Notes under the pieces: generated by a model
Database searches by the model: none
What the model saw: the letters and a program-made list of their open reading frames with translations, nothing else
Told to the model about the DNA's origin: nothing
Source of the DNA: Burkholderiaceae bacterium
Lineage (GTDB): Bacteria > Pseudomonadota > Gammaproteobacteria > Burkholderiales > Burkholderiaceae_C
DNA length: 42,707 nucleotides
NCBI GenBank assembly: GCA_023954035.1
Contig: JAMLIT010000032.1
Span: 1-42,707, forward strand
Direction: 5' to 3'
Translations under genes and position numbers: made by a program
Part shown: positions 31,409 through 41,130 of the stretch, one piece after another
Layout of the letters: each line of letters begins with the position of its first letter
Position numbering within the stretch: position 1 is the first letter of the stretch

Positions 31409-32677
31409 ATGGCTGCGCCTTCCCCCACGCCCAAAGGCAAGGCCGCGCGCGCCGCAGCCGCAACCGCTGCTGCCGCCCGTCAACTGCGCGCCACCGATGC
31501 GCGCGGTGTCGCCCGCCTGGCGACGCTCGCCACTTCCGGCGTGACCGACATTGCCGAGGGGGTGCACCGCTCCGTGCTCGGCAGCATGGGGCTGCCGGGC
31601 GGCAAGGAGGCGGGCCGCACGCGCGGACTCACCGGCCTCGTCTACCAGGGCATTCGCGGCATCACGCGGCTGGTGGGCGCCGGCCTGCAGGCCGCCTTGC
31701 TGCGCCTCGAGCCCTTTCTGGAGCAAAGCAACCAAGCCGTTGTCCAGCCCGAGCGCGAGGCCGTGCTGGCCGCGCTCAACGGTGTCATGGGCGATCGCCT
31801 GGCGGCCGACCGCAACCCGCTGGCGCTGGCCATGGAACTGCGCCAGCAGGGTCGTCCGATCGACCTGGCGGCCCTGGGCGCTTCGGGCCAGGCCACGGGC
31901 AAGGTGCTGCTGCTGATCCATGGCCTGTGCATGAACGATCTGCAGTGGCAGCGCGGCGCCCACGACCACGGCACATTGCTGGCAAAAGAGCTGGGATACA
32001 CACCGGTTTATGTGCGCTACAACACGGGCCTGCACACCTCCACGAACGGGCGCGAACTGGCCGGCCGCATCGATGCCCTGCTGGCCGACTGGCCGGTGCC
32101 GGTTTCGGAATTCACCGTGCTGGCGCACAGCATGGGCGGTCTGGTGATGCGTAGCGCCTGCCAACACGCGGCGGATGCCGGCCATCCATGGCTCACACGC
32201 CTGGACAAGCTTGTGTTCCTGGGCACGCCGCACCACGGCGCACCGCTCGAGCGCGCCGGCAACTGGGTCGACGTGGTGCTCGGCAGCACGCCCTGGAGCC
32301 GCCCTTTTGCCCGCCTGGGGCAGTTGCGCAGCGCAGGCATCACCGACCTGCGCTACGGCCATGTGCAGGACGCCGATTGGCAGGGGCACGACCGGTTCCA
32401 CCGAAAAGCGGACCCGCGTCAGCCGCTGCCTTTGCCCGCCGACGTCGCCTGTTTTGCGGTTGCGGCGACGCTGGCGCGCGAGCGCAGTCCGGTGTCCGAG
32501 CGCTTGCTGGGCGACGGTTTGGTGCCGCTGGCCAGTGCGCTGGGACGGCACGCGCTGGCGCAGCACGCCCTGGTTTTCCCCAAGGACCGGCAACTGGTGG
32601 TCTACGGCGTCGGCCACATGCAGTTGCTCGACAGCCCGCGCGTGGCGCAGCAACTGGTGCACTGGTTGGCCGGCTGA
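31409..32677 (+). CDS. Alpha/beta hydrolase, esterase/lipase-like
   Basis: 422 residues from ATG 31409 (GGAG about eight bases upstream). An Ala-rich N-terminal region (1-160) with no signal peptide precedes the fold. The core has VLLLIHGLCMND (oxyanion strand, His171-Gly172), nucleophile motif AHSMGGL (Ser241), KLVFLGTPHHGAPLERAGN, GDGLVPL with a likely Asp, and GVGHMQLL with the catalytic His. The TPHHGAPLE stretch is typical of triacylglycerol-lipase/PGAP1-like hydrolases. The protein is likely cytoplasmic. The N-terminal region resembles that of poorly characterised proteobacterial esterases (DUF-like) and could be a regulatory or oligomerisation module. Confidence 0.82.
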   Translation: MAAPSPTPKGKAARAAAATAAAARQLRATDARGVARLATLATSGVTDIAEGVHRSVLGSMGLPGGKEAGRTRGLTGLVYQGIRGITRLVGAGLQAALLRLEPFLEQSNQAVVQPEREAVLAALNGVMGDRLAADRNPLALAMELRQQGRPIDLAALGASGQATGKVLLLIHGLCMNDLQWQRGAHDHGTLLAKELGYTPVYVRYNTGLHTSTNGRELAGRIDALLADWPVPVSEFTVLAHSMGGLVMRSACQHAADAGHPWLTRLDKLVFLGTPHHGAPLERAGNWVDVVLGSTPWSRPFARLGQLRSAGITDLRYGHVQDADWQGHDRFHRKADPRQPLPLPADVACFAVAATLARERSPVSERLLGDGLVPLASALGRHALAQHALVFPKDRQLVVYGVGHMQLLDSPRVAQQLVHWLAG

Positions 32678-32750
32678 GGCCTGCCGGCGCGCTTGCACGT
32701 TCGGCCGCTCGCCGTGGCCGGGGGAGAAGGTGCGCGCCAATCACGCGGCG

Positions 32751-32779
32751 CTTGAAACCTTCCCCAGCCGCCCTTACAT
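32751..32779 (+). promoter_or_regulatory. Probable heat-shock (sigma-32) promoter of htpG
   Basis: CTTGAAA at 32751-32757 equals the -35 core of RpoH promoters. After 13 bases, CCCTTACAT (32771-32779) sits at the place of the -10 element (consensus CCCCATNT). The implied untranslated leader is about 70-75 bases. The rest of the 32678-32857 gap shows no gene. Confidence 0.55.
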
Positions 32780-32857
32780 GAGCGCCTGCAAGCGCCGCTT
32801 CCCCTGCGCGGCGGTGCTTTCCTCTTTTCCCAATCCTTGTTTCGTCAACCCATCCCT

Positions 32858-34843
<1,986 letters not shown>

Positions 34844-34850
34844 TTTATGG

Positions 34851-34905
34851 GTCGAAATAGCTGAAAGCGCTTATCTGGTAAGCGTTGGCAGCTATTGAAA
34901 TTGAG
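34851..34905 (+). repeat. Dispersed repeat family 1, copy 5
   Basis: GAAAGCGCTTATCTGGTAAGCG forms a compact hairpin, followed by GGCAGCTATTGAAATTG. It sits between the convergent htpG and hypothetical genes, where it may act as a terminator. Confidence 0.65.
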
Positions 34906-34937
34906 GTAATTCTGGAGCGCCGTTCCAGCGAGACGCT

Positions 34938-35246
34938 TCAGGATGTCCGTTTTGCCGAGCGCAGAATGCGCGCGTGGAGCGCGTCGCGCTCGGCGGGTGC
35001 GGCGTCCATCAAGTCCTTGAGGGTGCGCTCGGGCAGCACCACGCTCTGGCGGCGATCCTTGGCCACGGGCACGTTGCGCCAACCGGACAGCACCATCCAG
35101 TCCCACAGGTCGCGCGGCATGGCGTGGGTGATCTGCATTTTCAGGTTGCCACACATGATCCACGCTCCGACCGGAGGCAAAGGCCCCACGGGCGGCGTCT
35201 GGCGCTTGGTGCGGATGGAAAAGAGCGTGCGCAGCTTGTCTTTCAT
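34938..35246 (-). CDS. Conserved-looking hypothetical protein, 102 residues
   Basis: ATG 35246 to TGA 34938. The codon use is ordinary for the region. Sequence features: a basic N-terminus (MKDKLRTLFSIRTKRQTPP), a compact Trp/Met-rich centre (ITHAMPRDLWDWMVLSGWRN) and a helical end (ERTLKDLMDAAPAERDALHARIL). There is no signal peptide or membrane segment. The centre reads like a folded small domain, and I believe similar proteins exist in Comamonadaceae, but I know no function. The frame continues upstream without a plausible start or conserved content, so 35246 is preferred. Confidence 0.65.
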   Translation of the reverse strand: MKDKLRTLFSIRTKRQTPPVGPLPPVGAWIMCGNLKMQITHAMPRDLWDWMVLSGWRNVPVAKDRRQSVVLPERTLKDLMDAAPAERDALHARILRSAKRTS

Positions 35247-35503
35247 GGGGTCCGGTCGGTCTGAGGGAGAGCTTGCAGCATACAAGAGTGCGCGGCGCGG
35301 CGCAGGGCTTGGGCAGGCAGCCTGGCAAGGCAGCTCCGAGGCCTGGCGGCGCTCTACAGACAGCAAGCAGCATGCCCCTGCGTCGCCCGGGGAATTTTTG
35401 GAGGTGGCCAACAGCGCTTATGCTGTGGCTGCCCGTCCCTGCAGACCGTGGCAAAGATTCTTGGTCAGCGCCCGCGCGCTGGCCCTCTTCACAAAGGAAA
35501 CGC

Positions 35504-36781
35504 ATGCAGTCCACGCAAGTGGAGCCGAGCGGAATCGAAGCCAACCCCGTCGCGTTAAGCGCCATCATGCGTGCTTCCGAGCGGCACACCATCGTGGCTT
35601 CCGAGGACATCGTCGACGCCCGAGGCTTCAAGCTCTGGGCCAAAGGCCAGCCGGTGTCCGCCAGCCTGCAGCACAAGCTCCTCGAACGCAAGCTCGAGCG
35701 CCCGCTGGAGGTCTGCCTGACCGCACAGGATGGGGCAACGCTGCCCCACCTCCAGCAATGCCTGGGGGAATTCCTGGCTGGTCAGACTGCGCTGGCGCGC
35801 GGCTTGGCGCCCTGGGCGGGTGCGGTGCAGGAGCATATGCAGGGGCTGTCCTGGCATTCGGTCGTGCAACTGCTGTGCACCACGGCGATGGCCACGCGCA
35901 GCGGCTATCTGGCCCACGCCGTCGCGGCAGCGGCCTTGATGGGGGCCATGGCGATGTCCAAAAAATGGCCAGCGGCCGAGGTTCGCATGGCCATGCTTGC
36001 CGGCCTGCTGCATGACATCGGCGAGGTCTACATCCAGCCCGAGTACCTCGATTCGTCGGATCCGCTTGACCTGCTAGGTTACAAACACTTGGCGGTGCAT
36101 CCACGCATGGGGCAAATGCTGCTGGCTTCGACAACCGACTACAGCCCGGCGCTGTGCCGGGCCGTCGGCGAGCACCACGAACGGCTCGACGGATCGGGCT
36201 ACCCGGCGCGCCTGCTGGGCAAGCAGATGTCGGAGCTGGGCAAGATGCTGTCGGTGGTTGAGGTCACTCTGGGCATCTCGCGCGCCCGGTCGGCGCCGAT
36301 GAAGCGAACCAGTTTCGCGCTGCGCCTGATTCCTGGCGAGTTCGACCTGCGCTACGCGAGCTTTGTTTGCAACATGGCCCAGGCGGCCCAAGAGGAGCTG
36401 CCAAAGCCTGACGGCCTGCCGCGCACCGTCAGCATTCTTCACCCCATGGAGCGCATCAAGGAGCGGATGGACGATGTGGCCGCGCTGCGCAGCGAGCTGG
36501 TGCGCCAGAAGAGCGCCGCGCCCAGCATGGCGATTGTTGAGGTGGCGACTGCCCGGCTCGACCGGCTGAAGACGGCATGGAACTCGCTGGGTTCCTGGGG
36601 AGCCAGCGCCTCCGACCTGTCCGGGGAAGTGCACTTCGAGCTGGACATGGCGGATCGCGAACTGAACCAGCGCCTGCGCGAACTCCAGCGCGAATGCCTG
36701 CTGCTGGCGATGCGCCTGCCGCTCAAGGAGCGCGGGTTGCTTGCGCCGCTGTGGCGGGAGTTGCAGGTGGACGAAGTTTGA
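35504..36781 (+). CDS. HD-GYP-type domain protein (c-di-GMP phosphodiesterase-like)
   Basis: 425 residues from ATG 35504, with AAAGGAAA seven bases upstream; this rejects the longer frame to 35273. The HD-GYP core: GLLHDIGEVYIQPEYL (His170-Asp171), HPRMGQMLL (His199), and EHHERLDGSGYP (His224-His225, GYP intact). The usual DIGK is DIGE here. The N-terminal 110 residues are an uncharacterised domain (SEDIVDARGFKLWAKGQPVS resembles the DUF3391-like lead-in of HD-GYP proteins). The C-terminal 120 residues are a long helical bundle. There are no membrane helices, so it is cytosolic. It probably cleaves c-di-GMP with a bimetal site. Confidence 0.82.
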   Translation: MQSTQVEPSGIEANPVALSAIMRASERHTIVASEDIVDARGFKLWAKGQPVSASLQHKLLERKLERPLEVCLTAQDGATLPHLQQCLGEFLAGQTALARGLAPWAGAVQEHMQGLSWHSVVQLLCTTAMATRSGYLAHAVAAAALMGAMAMSKKWPAAEVRMAMLAGLLHDIGEVYIQPEYLDSSDPLDLLGYKHLAVHPRMGQMLLASTTDYSPALCRAVGEHHERLDGSGYPARLLGKQMSELGKMLSVVEVTLGISRARSAPMKRTSFALRLIPGEFDLRYASFVCNMAQAAQEELPKPDGLPRTVSILHPMERIKERMDDVAALRSELVRQKSAAPSMAIVEVATARLDRLKTAWNSLGSWGASASDLSGEVHFELDMADRELNQRLRELQRECLLLAMRLPLKERGLLAPLWRELQVDEV

Positions 36782-36790
36782 TGAGGGGGT

Positions 36791-37864
36791 TTACACCGAA
36801 AGCGGTGCCTCCTGCATCGCCTCGATCTGCTCTTCCAGCATATCCACCTGCCCGCTCCAGTAGTCGCTGGAGCCAAACCAGGGGAAATTGACCGGAAAAA
36901 TCGGGTCTTCCCAGCGCCGTGCCAGCCAGGCGCTGTAGTGGATGAGTCGCAGCGTGCGCAGCGGCTCGATCAGCGCGAGCTCGCGCCGGTCGAAGCTGCG
37001 AAACTGCTCGTAGCCGTCGAGCAGCGCGCTCAGTTGCCCGGTGCGCTGGCGCCGGTCGCCTGAGAGCAGCATCCACAAATCCTGCACCGCAGGCCCGCTG
37101 CGCGCGTCGTCCAGATCGACAAAGTGCGGGCCGCCGCGCCCCCATTCGTCCAGCGGGGTCCAGAGGATGTTGCCGGGGTGGCAGTCGCCGTGCAGGCGGA
37201 TCTGCTTTGCATTTTTTATGCCAAATTGGCCTCCAGCGCTTGATGGGTATGCGCTAGCAGCTATTATTTCAAGAGCGCGCTGGCACCCGTCCAGCCAGCG
37301 CGATTGCATGTCCAGCGGCACGGCGGCGTGCGCCATCAGCCAGTCGCGAGGTTCTTCGCCAAAGCTCTGCATGTCGAGCGCCGGGCGCTCGGCAAACGGC
37401 CTGGCCGCGCCCACGGTGTGCAGGCGCGCGAGAAAGCGGCCTATCCATTCCAGCACTTCCCAGTCGTCCAGCTCGGGCGTGCGGCCGCCGCGCCAGGGGC
37501 TCACCGAAAAGAGGAAGTCGCCATGCTGGTGCACCGTCTGGCCGCCCAGCAGCAGCGGCGCCACAGCCGGCACCTCGGCCTCCACCAACTCGGCGGCAAA
37601 GGCGTGCTCTTCCAGGATTTGCGCCCGGCTCCAGCGCTGCGGCCGGTAAAACTTGGCGACGACGCGCTCGCCATCTTCCAGCGTGGCCTGGTAGACCCGG
37701 TTTTCGTACGACGACAGCGCCATCAGCCGCCCGTCGCCATACAGGCCCACGCTGGCCAGCGCGTCCAGCACCTGGTCGGGGCTCAGGCGCGCGTAGGGGT
37801 GCGGGTCGGTGCTGGCGGCCTGGTTTTTGAAGGGCGGTTGTTCAGTGGCATCGGGTGGACTCAT
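36791..37864 (-). CDS. srkA: Stress-response Ser/Thr kinase SrkA (YihE/RdoA), with an in-frame repeat
   Basis: 357 residues from ATG 37864, which overlaps the DUF2855 stop as ATGA. The aminoglycoside-phosphotransferase-like kinase has SSYENRVYQ (ATP site), VAKFYRP (Lys71), RLHGDCHPGNILW (catalytic Asp227) and FVDLDDARSGPAVQDLWMLL. These match E. coli SrkA closely, including NFPWFGSSDYW near the end. SrkA protects against MazF-linked death and oxidative stress. Residues about 198-215 (LEIIAASAYPSSAGGQFG) are encoded by a copy of the dispersed repeat, just before the catalytic loop. The segment is longer than in E. coli but the frame is intact. The gene converges with the HD-GYP gene, only 9 bases apart. 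Confidence 0.92.
   Translation of the reverse strand: MSPPDATEQPPFKNQAASTDPHPYARLSPDQVLDALASVGLYGDGRLMALSSYENRVYQATLEDGERVVAKFYRPQRWSRAQILEEHAFAAELVEAEVPAVAPLLLGGQTVHQHGDFLFSVSPWRGGRTPELDDWEVLEWIGRFLARLHTVGAARPFAERPALDMQSFGEEPRDWLMAHAAVPLDMQSRWLDGCQRALEIIAASAYPSSAGGQFGIKNAKQIRLHGDCHPGNILWTPLDEWGRGGPHFVDLDDARSGPAVQDLWMLLSGDRRQRTGQLSALLDGYEQFRSFDRRELALIEPLRTLRLIHYSAWLARRWEDPIFPVNFPWFGSSDYWSGQVDMLEEQIEAMQEAPLSV
37221..37272 (+). repeat. Dispersed repeat family 1, copy 6, inside srkA
   Basis: CAAATTGGCCTCCAGCGCTT, then GATGGGTATGCGC, then TAGCAGCTATTATTTC is a near-consensus copy. It is read antisense, in frame, by the srkA gene. It is as well conserved as intergenic copy 3, which suggests recent arrival. 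Confidence 0.85.
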
Positions 37865-38979
37865 GCCCCATTGTCGCCCTCCGCACGCGTTGGCTGCAGA
37901 CTGGCGATGTGGCCGCTGCGCGGATCGCCCTGGCCGGCGAGCAAGTCCTGGAACAAGGCCTGCGTGGCTTCGGGACCGAGATGCCGCTGCACCACCAGCC
38001 AGGGCGTGGTCGGCGATTGCACTGCCGCGCGCAATTGGTTCCAGGCGCCCACCAAGCGATCGTTCAAACCCTGTGCGCCCCACTCGCTGTGGCGCTTCTT
38101 GACCTGCGCTGGAGCGAAAAACATCACCGGGCGCGGCCCGGGCAACTGCCCGGCGCCACCCAGGTCCTGCACGTGGCTGGCGCCGACGGAGCAGCTGTAG
38201 GCCAGCTCTGCGAAGTGCTGGTGGATGCGCTGTCGCAAGGCCACGCTACCGGCGAAATCGATGTAGATGCCGGGCGCGGCGCCGTCGAGTTGCTCGATGG
38301 CGTCGTAGGCCAGCACGCGGTCGTAGCAGCCCAGGCTCTCGCAGAACGCCAGGTTGCCGGGCGAGGTGAGGCCCACCACTTCCAGGCCGCCGCGCTGCGC
38401 CAGTTGAAACGCCGTGCCCCAGGCGGTCTTGCTCGATGCGCTGGAGAGCAGCATGCGCCGCGCGCCAAAGAACTGCTGGTCGGCAAGGAAGTCGTCGATC
38501 AGCCACGACGTGATGAACAGCGGGCGCAAGAGCGCCTGCAGGTCTTCGTTGTCGTCCCGGTAGAACGGGTCGGCGCTTGCGCGCACATAGTGGTTGTAGA
38601 CCGCGTGCAATCCCGCGCGGTGCGCTGCGCCATCGCTGAAGCCTGCAGCGTTGGCGCGTTGGGGCGCAAGCACGGCGCTGCTCGCCATGGGCCAATAGCC
38701 GTACAGGCGCTCGCCCATGGCGACGTCGGGATGCGTGGATTCCACCACCGTGCCAAAGCCCCAGACGGGCACGATGCCCCAGCCCGCTTCCCCACTGGGA
38801 AAGAAGCTCCAGTAGTTCAGCATGTCACCCAGGGCGGCGTAAGTGATGTTGTTCGCGGTGAGCGCAAACGCATCGACGCGCACGCGCACCTGGCCATCGG
38901 CGAGGGGCGCGTCGGGGGCCGACACAAGGCGGGTGGTGGCCAGCTGATCCTGGCGGACGAGGAGAGTGGTGGTGCTCAT
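37861..38979 (-). CDS. DUF2855 family protein (MDR/quinone-oxidoreductase-like fold)
   Basis: 372 residues from ATG 38979 (a TTG one codon earlier is possible). Conserved DUF2855 features: VDAFALTANNITYAALGDMLNYW (about 38-60), WGIVPVWGFGTVVES, MASSAVLAPQ, SSASSKTAWGTAFQL (where a nucleotide-binding Rossmann segment would lie) and the end of the domain FFAPAQVKKR. The overall order resembles a medium-chain dehydrogenase without zinc ligands. Function is unknown. It is translationally coupled to srkA, so the two may share a stress-related role, but nothing direct supports this. Confidence 0.85.
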   Translation of the reverse strand: MSTTTLLVRQDQLATTRLVSAPDAPLADGQVRVRVDAFALTANNITYAALGDMLNYWSFFPSGEAGWGIVPVWGFGTVVESTHPDVAMGERLYGYWPMASSAVLAPQRANAAGFSDGAAHRAGLHAVYNHYVRASADPFYRDDNEDLQALLRPLFITSWLIDDFLADQQFFGARRMLLSSASSKTAWGTAFQLAQRGGLEVVGLTSPGNLAFCESLGCYDRVLAYDAIEQLDGAAPGIYIDFAGSVALRQRIHQHFAELAYSCSVGASHVQDLGGAGQLPGPRPVMFFAPAQVKKRHSEWGAQGLNDRLVGAWNQLRAAVQSPTTPWLVVQRHLGPEATQALFQDLLAGQGDPRSGHIASLQPTRAEGDNGA

Positions 38980-38998
38980 CAATCCACGCTAAACGAAA

Positions 38999-39028
38999 GT
39001 GCCGCCCCACTCAACACGCGGGCGGCAC
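38999..39028 (-). terminator. Rho-independent terminator after ohr
   Basis: Perfect 9-bp arms GTGCCGCCC (38999-39007) and GGGCGGCAC (39020-39028) with a 12-base loop. On the minus strand the stem is followed by TTTCGTTT, a moderate T-tract. It fits the end of the ohrR-ohr transcript. Confidence 0.6.
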
Positions 39029-39081
39029 CTGGGCGACAGCAGGCGCCGGACGGCGTCCAGCCCTGCCATGGATGGGCCGGC

Positions 39082-39498
39082 TCAGGCCAGCGTGATGTTC
39101 ACGTCAATATTGCCGCGCGTCGCGTTCGAATAGGGGCACACCTGGTGGGCTGCGTCGATCAACTTTTGCGCAGCGTCCTTGTCCATTCCTGGCAGCGACA
39201 CTTTCATGCGCACCGCAATGCCGTAGGCGTTCGGGATGGGGCCCAGGTCCACTTCGGCGTCCACGGCCAGGTCTTGCGGCAGCGTCAGCTGCGTCTTGCC
39301 AGCCACGGCCTTCATGGCACCGATGAAGCAGGCCGAGTAGCCAGCGGCAAACATCTGCTCGGGGTTGGTGCCGGTGCCAGGCGTGCCGGGCGAAGAGAGC
39401 TTCACGTCCAGGCGACCGTCGTCGCTGCGGGAGGCCCCTTCGCGGCCCCCGACGGTGTGGGCTTTGGCGGTGTAGAGAACTTTGTCGAGTGTGGTCAT
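39082..39498 (-). CDS. ohr: Organic hydroperoxide resistance protein Ohr (OsmC superfamily)
   Basis: 138 residues from ATG 39498. Ohr-family residues are all visible: Arg19 in GGREG, NPEQMFAAGYSACF with the peroxidatic Cys57 and the conserved Glu, and the resolving Cys121 in HQVCPYSNATRGNI. The enzyme reduces organic hydroperoxides using lipoyl-linked thiols and acts as a dimer in the cytosol. It follows ohrR by 11 bases on the same strand and should be induced by peroxide through the operator upstream of ohrR. Confidence 0.96.
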   Translation of the reverse strand: MTTLDKVLYTAKAHTVGGREGASRSDDGRLDVKLSSPGTPGTGTNPEQMFAAGYSACFIGAMKAVAGKTQLTLPQDLAVDAEVDLGPIPNAYGIAVRMKVSLPGMDKDAAQKLIDAAHQVCPYSNATRGNIDVNITLA

Positions 39499-39509
39499 GG
39501 TGGTTTCCT

Positions 39510-40016
39510 TCAAGGTTGTACCTGCGGTGCAGGCGGGGGAGAAACGGGATCGGCAGCCGTGCGGCCAGCGGCGAGGGTGCCCCGCAGCGCCTGCAATTGC
39601 TGCGTGAGCGCCCGGATTTGCGGCCATTCGAGCTGGCTGTGCGTGCGCACACAGGCCGGTACGCTGCGCGCCTGCTGCTGCAGCGCACGGCCCGCTGGGG
39701 TGAGGGTGATACGCACGCGGCGCTCGTCCGCGCTGTCCCGGGTGCGCTGCAGCCAGCCCGCGCTTTCCAGGCGCTTGAGCAGTGGCGTGAGCGTGCCGGA
39801 ATCGAGAAAAAGACGCTCGCCGATGTGCGAGACGGGCAGATCGTCCTGCTCCCACAGCACCAGGAGCACCAGGTATTGGGGGTAGGTCAGGCCCAGCGCC
39901 TCCAGCAGCGGCTTGTAGACCTTGGTCATGGCCAGCGACGCGGAATACAGCGCGAAGCAAAGCTGGTGATCGAGCAGCAGTTCGGGCGGGCTGGAAGGTG
40001 AGGGGCGCGCTGGCAT
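39510..40016 (-). CDS. ohrR: MarR-family organic peroxide sensor OhrR
   Basis: 168 residues from ATG 40016. The sensing Cys20 lies in [15 protein letters not shown], the OhrR signature. The winged HTH has [40 protein letters not shown] and the wing [12 protein letters not shown] second Cys at about 122 (VPACVRT) fits the 2-Cys (Xanthomonas-type) mechanism, in which disulphide formation releases DNA. The Pro-rich C-terminal tail is longer than usual. It represses its own operon through the 32-bp palindrome just upstream. Confidence 0.94.
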   Translation of the reverse strand: MPARPSPSSPPELLLDHQLCFALYSASLAMTKVYKPLLEALGLTYPQYLVLLVLWEQDDLPVSHIGERLFLDSGTLTPLLKRLESAGWLQRTRDSADERRVRITLTPAGRALQQQARSVPACVRTHSQLEWPQIRALTQQLQALRGTLAAGRTAADPVSPPPAPQVQP

Positions 40017-40030
40017 CGTTGAATTGTAGC

Positions 40031-40062
40031 TGGCAATTAAATTGTGCGCAACTTAATTGTCA
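40031..40062. promoter_or_regulatory. OhrR operator palindrome
   Basis: A 32-bp palindrome with 26 of 32 positions paired, built round CAATTAA...TTAATTG with an inner TTGTGCGCAA. It lies 15 bases before the ohrR start. It resembles known OhrR sites, which are AT-rich palindromes with CAATT/AATTG arms. Confidence 0.8.
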
Positions 40063-40105
40063 GAAAAGCAAGCAACTTAAGCCTTGGTAGAACACGTGAA
40101 GTCGG

Positions 40106-40148
40106 GGGAATTCATTGGATTATTGGAGCCTGACCCCAATGAATTCCC
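40106..40148. repeat. REP-like inverted repeat
   Basis: Perfect 13-bp arms GGGAATTCATTGG (40106-40118) and CCAATGAATTCCC (40136-40148) enclose a 17-base spacer containing ATTGGAGCCTGACC. The GGAGCCTGACCCC style of motif is one I associate with REP elements mobilised by RAYT (TnpA_REP) transposases. It lies 11 bases past the end of hbd and may also end its transcript. Confidence 0.7.
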
Positions 40149-40159
40149 GCAAGTGAACG

Positions 40160-41008
40160 TCAGTACGTGTACACCCCACGCCCCGTTTTGCGCCCCAGGT
40201 GCCCCGCCGCCACCAGCTCCTTGAGCAGCGGGCACGGGCGGTACTTGCTGTCGCCGAATTCCTGCAGGTACACCTCCATCACCGCCAGACACACGTCCAG
40301 GCCCACCAGGTCGGCGAGAGCGAGCGGACCAATGGGCTGGTTGCAGCCGAGCTTCATGCCGGCGTCGATGTCCTCAGGCGTGGCCAGGCCTTCGGCCAGC
40401 ACGAAGAAGGCCTCGTTGATCATGGGCACCAGAATGCGATTCACCACAAAGCCCGGCGCGTTCTTCACCGTGATGGGCGATTTGCCCAGGCGCAGCGCCA
40501 GGGCCCTCACGGCATCGTGCGTGGCATCGTTGGTCTGCACGCCCCGAATCAGCTCGACCAGCGCCATCATCGGCACCGGGTTGAAGAAATGCATGCCAAT
40601 GAAGTGCCCTGGCCGCGAGGTGGCCGCCGCCAGCTTGGTGATCGAGATGGACGAGGTGTTCGAGGCAATCAGCACCTCGGGTCCGGCGATGGCGTCCACC
40701 TGCTTCAAAATCCTGAGCTTGAGCTCGTAGTTTTCCGTCGCCGCTTCGATGATGAGCTGCGCGCCCTGGAGGGCTGCATAGTCCGTCGATGTCTCGATGC
40801 GCGCCAGCGCCGCATCCTTGTCGGCGCCCGTCATCTTTTCCTTCTTGATCAAGCGGTCCAGGCTGCCTGCCACCGTGGCAACGCCTTTGAGGACGGCCGC
40901 GTCCGAGATATCCACCATCACCACGCCCACGCCCGCCACCGCGCAGGCCTGCGCAATGCCGTTGCCCATGGTGCCCGCGCCGATGATGCCAACCTTTGTG
41001 ATTTCCAT
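40160..41008 (-). CDS. hbd: 3-hydroxybutyryl-CoA dehydrogenase
   Basis: 282 residues from ATG 41008, chosen over the longer frame to 41026 because it gives the family start MEITKVGIIGAGTMGNGIAQ (NAD-binding GxGxMG). Other motifs: SNTSSISITKLA, HFFNPVPMMALVE (catalytic His), KNAPGFVVNRI, and the C-terminal GHLGRKTGRGVYTY. It oxidises (S)-3-hydroxybutyryl-CoA to acetoacetyl-CoA with NAD(P). It serves short-chain fatty-acid or PHB-related metabolism. It is divergent from the GMC oxidoreductase gene across 122 bases. Confidence 0.95.
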   Translation of the reverse strand: MEITKVGIIGAGTMGNGIAQACAVAGVGVVMVDISDAAVLKGVATVAGSLDRLIKKEKMTGADKDAALARIETSTDYAALQGAQLIIEAATENYELKLRILKQVDAIAGPEVLIASNTSSISITKLAAATSRPGHFIGMHFFNPVPMMALVELIRGVQTNDATHDAVRALALRLGKSPITVKNAPGFVVNRILVPMINEAFFVLAEGLATPEDIDAGMKLGCNQPIGPLALADLVGLDVCLAVMEVYLQEFGDSKYRPCPLLKELVAAGHLGRKTGRGVYTY

Positions 41009-41130
41009 ATAGAGAGCTCTCTTCAAAGTGAAACAGTCCGGCAGGATGGTAGCGGGGTTCGCGTGCGCTTGCGGTTAAGGTGCGCCAAAGCCTGCGCACG
41101 AAGACGCAGGCAACACCCAAAAGGAGACCC

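Noticed and set aside
28701-31463. 920-codon open frame on the minus strand
   Set aside because: It is antisense to the GGDEF/EAL and pseudouridine-synthase genes, both with full family motifs. The product is a His/Arg/Ala-rich translation typical of GC-rich antisense frames.
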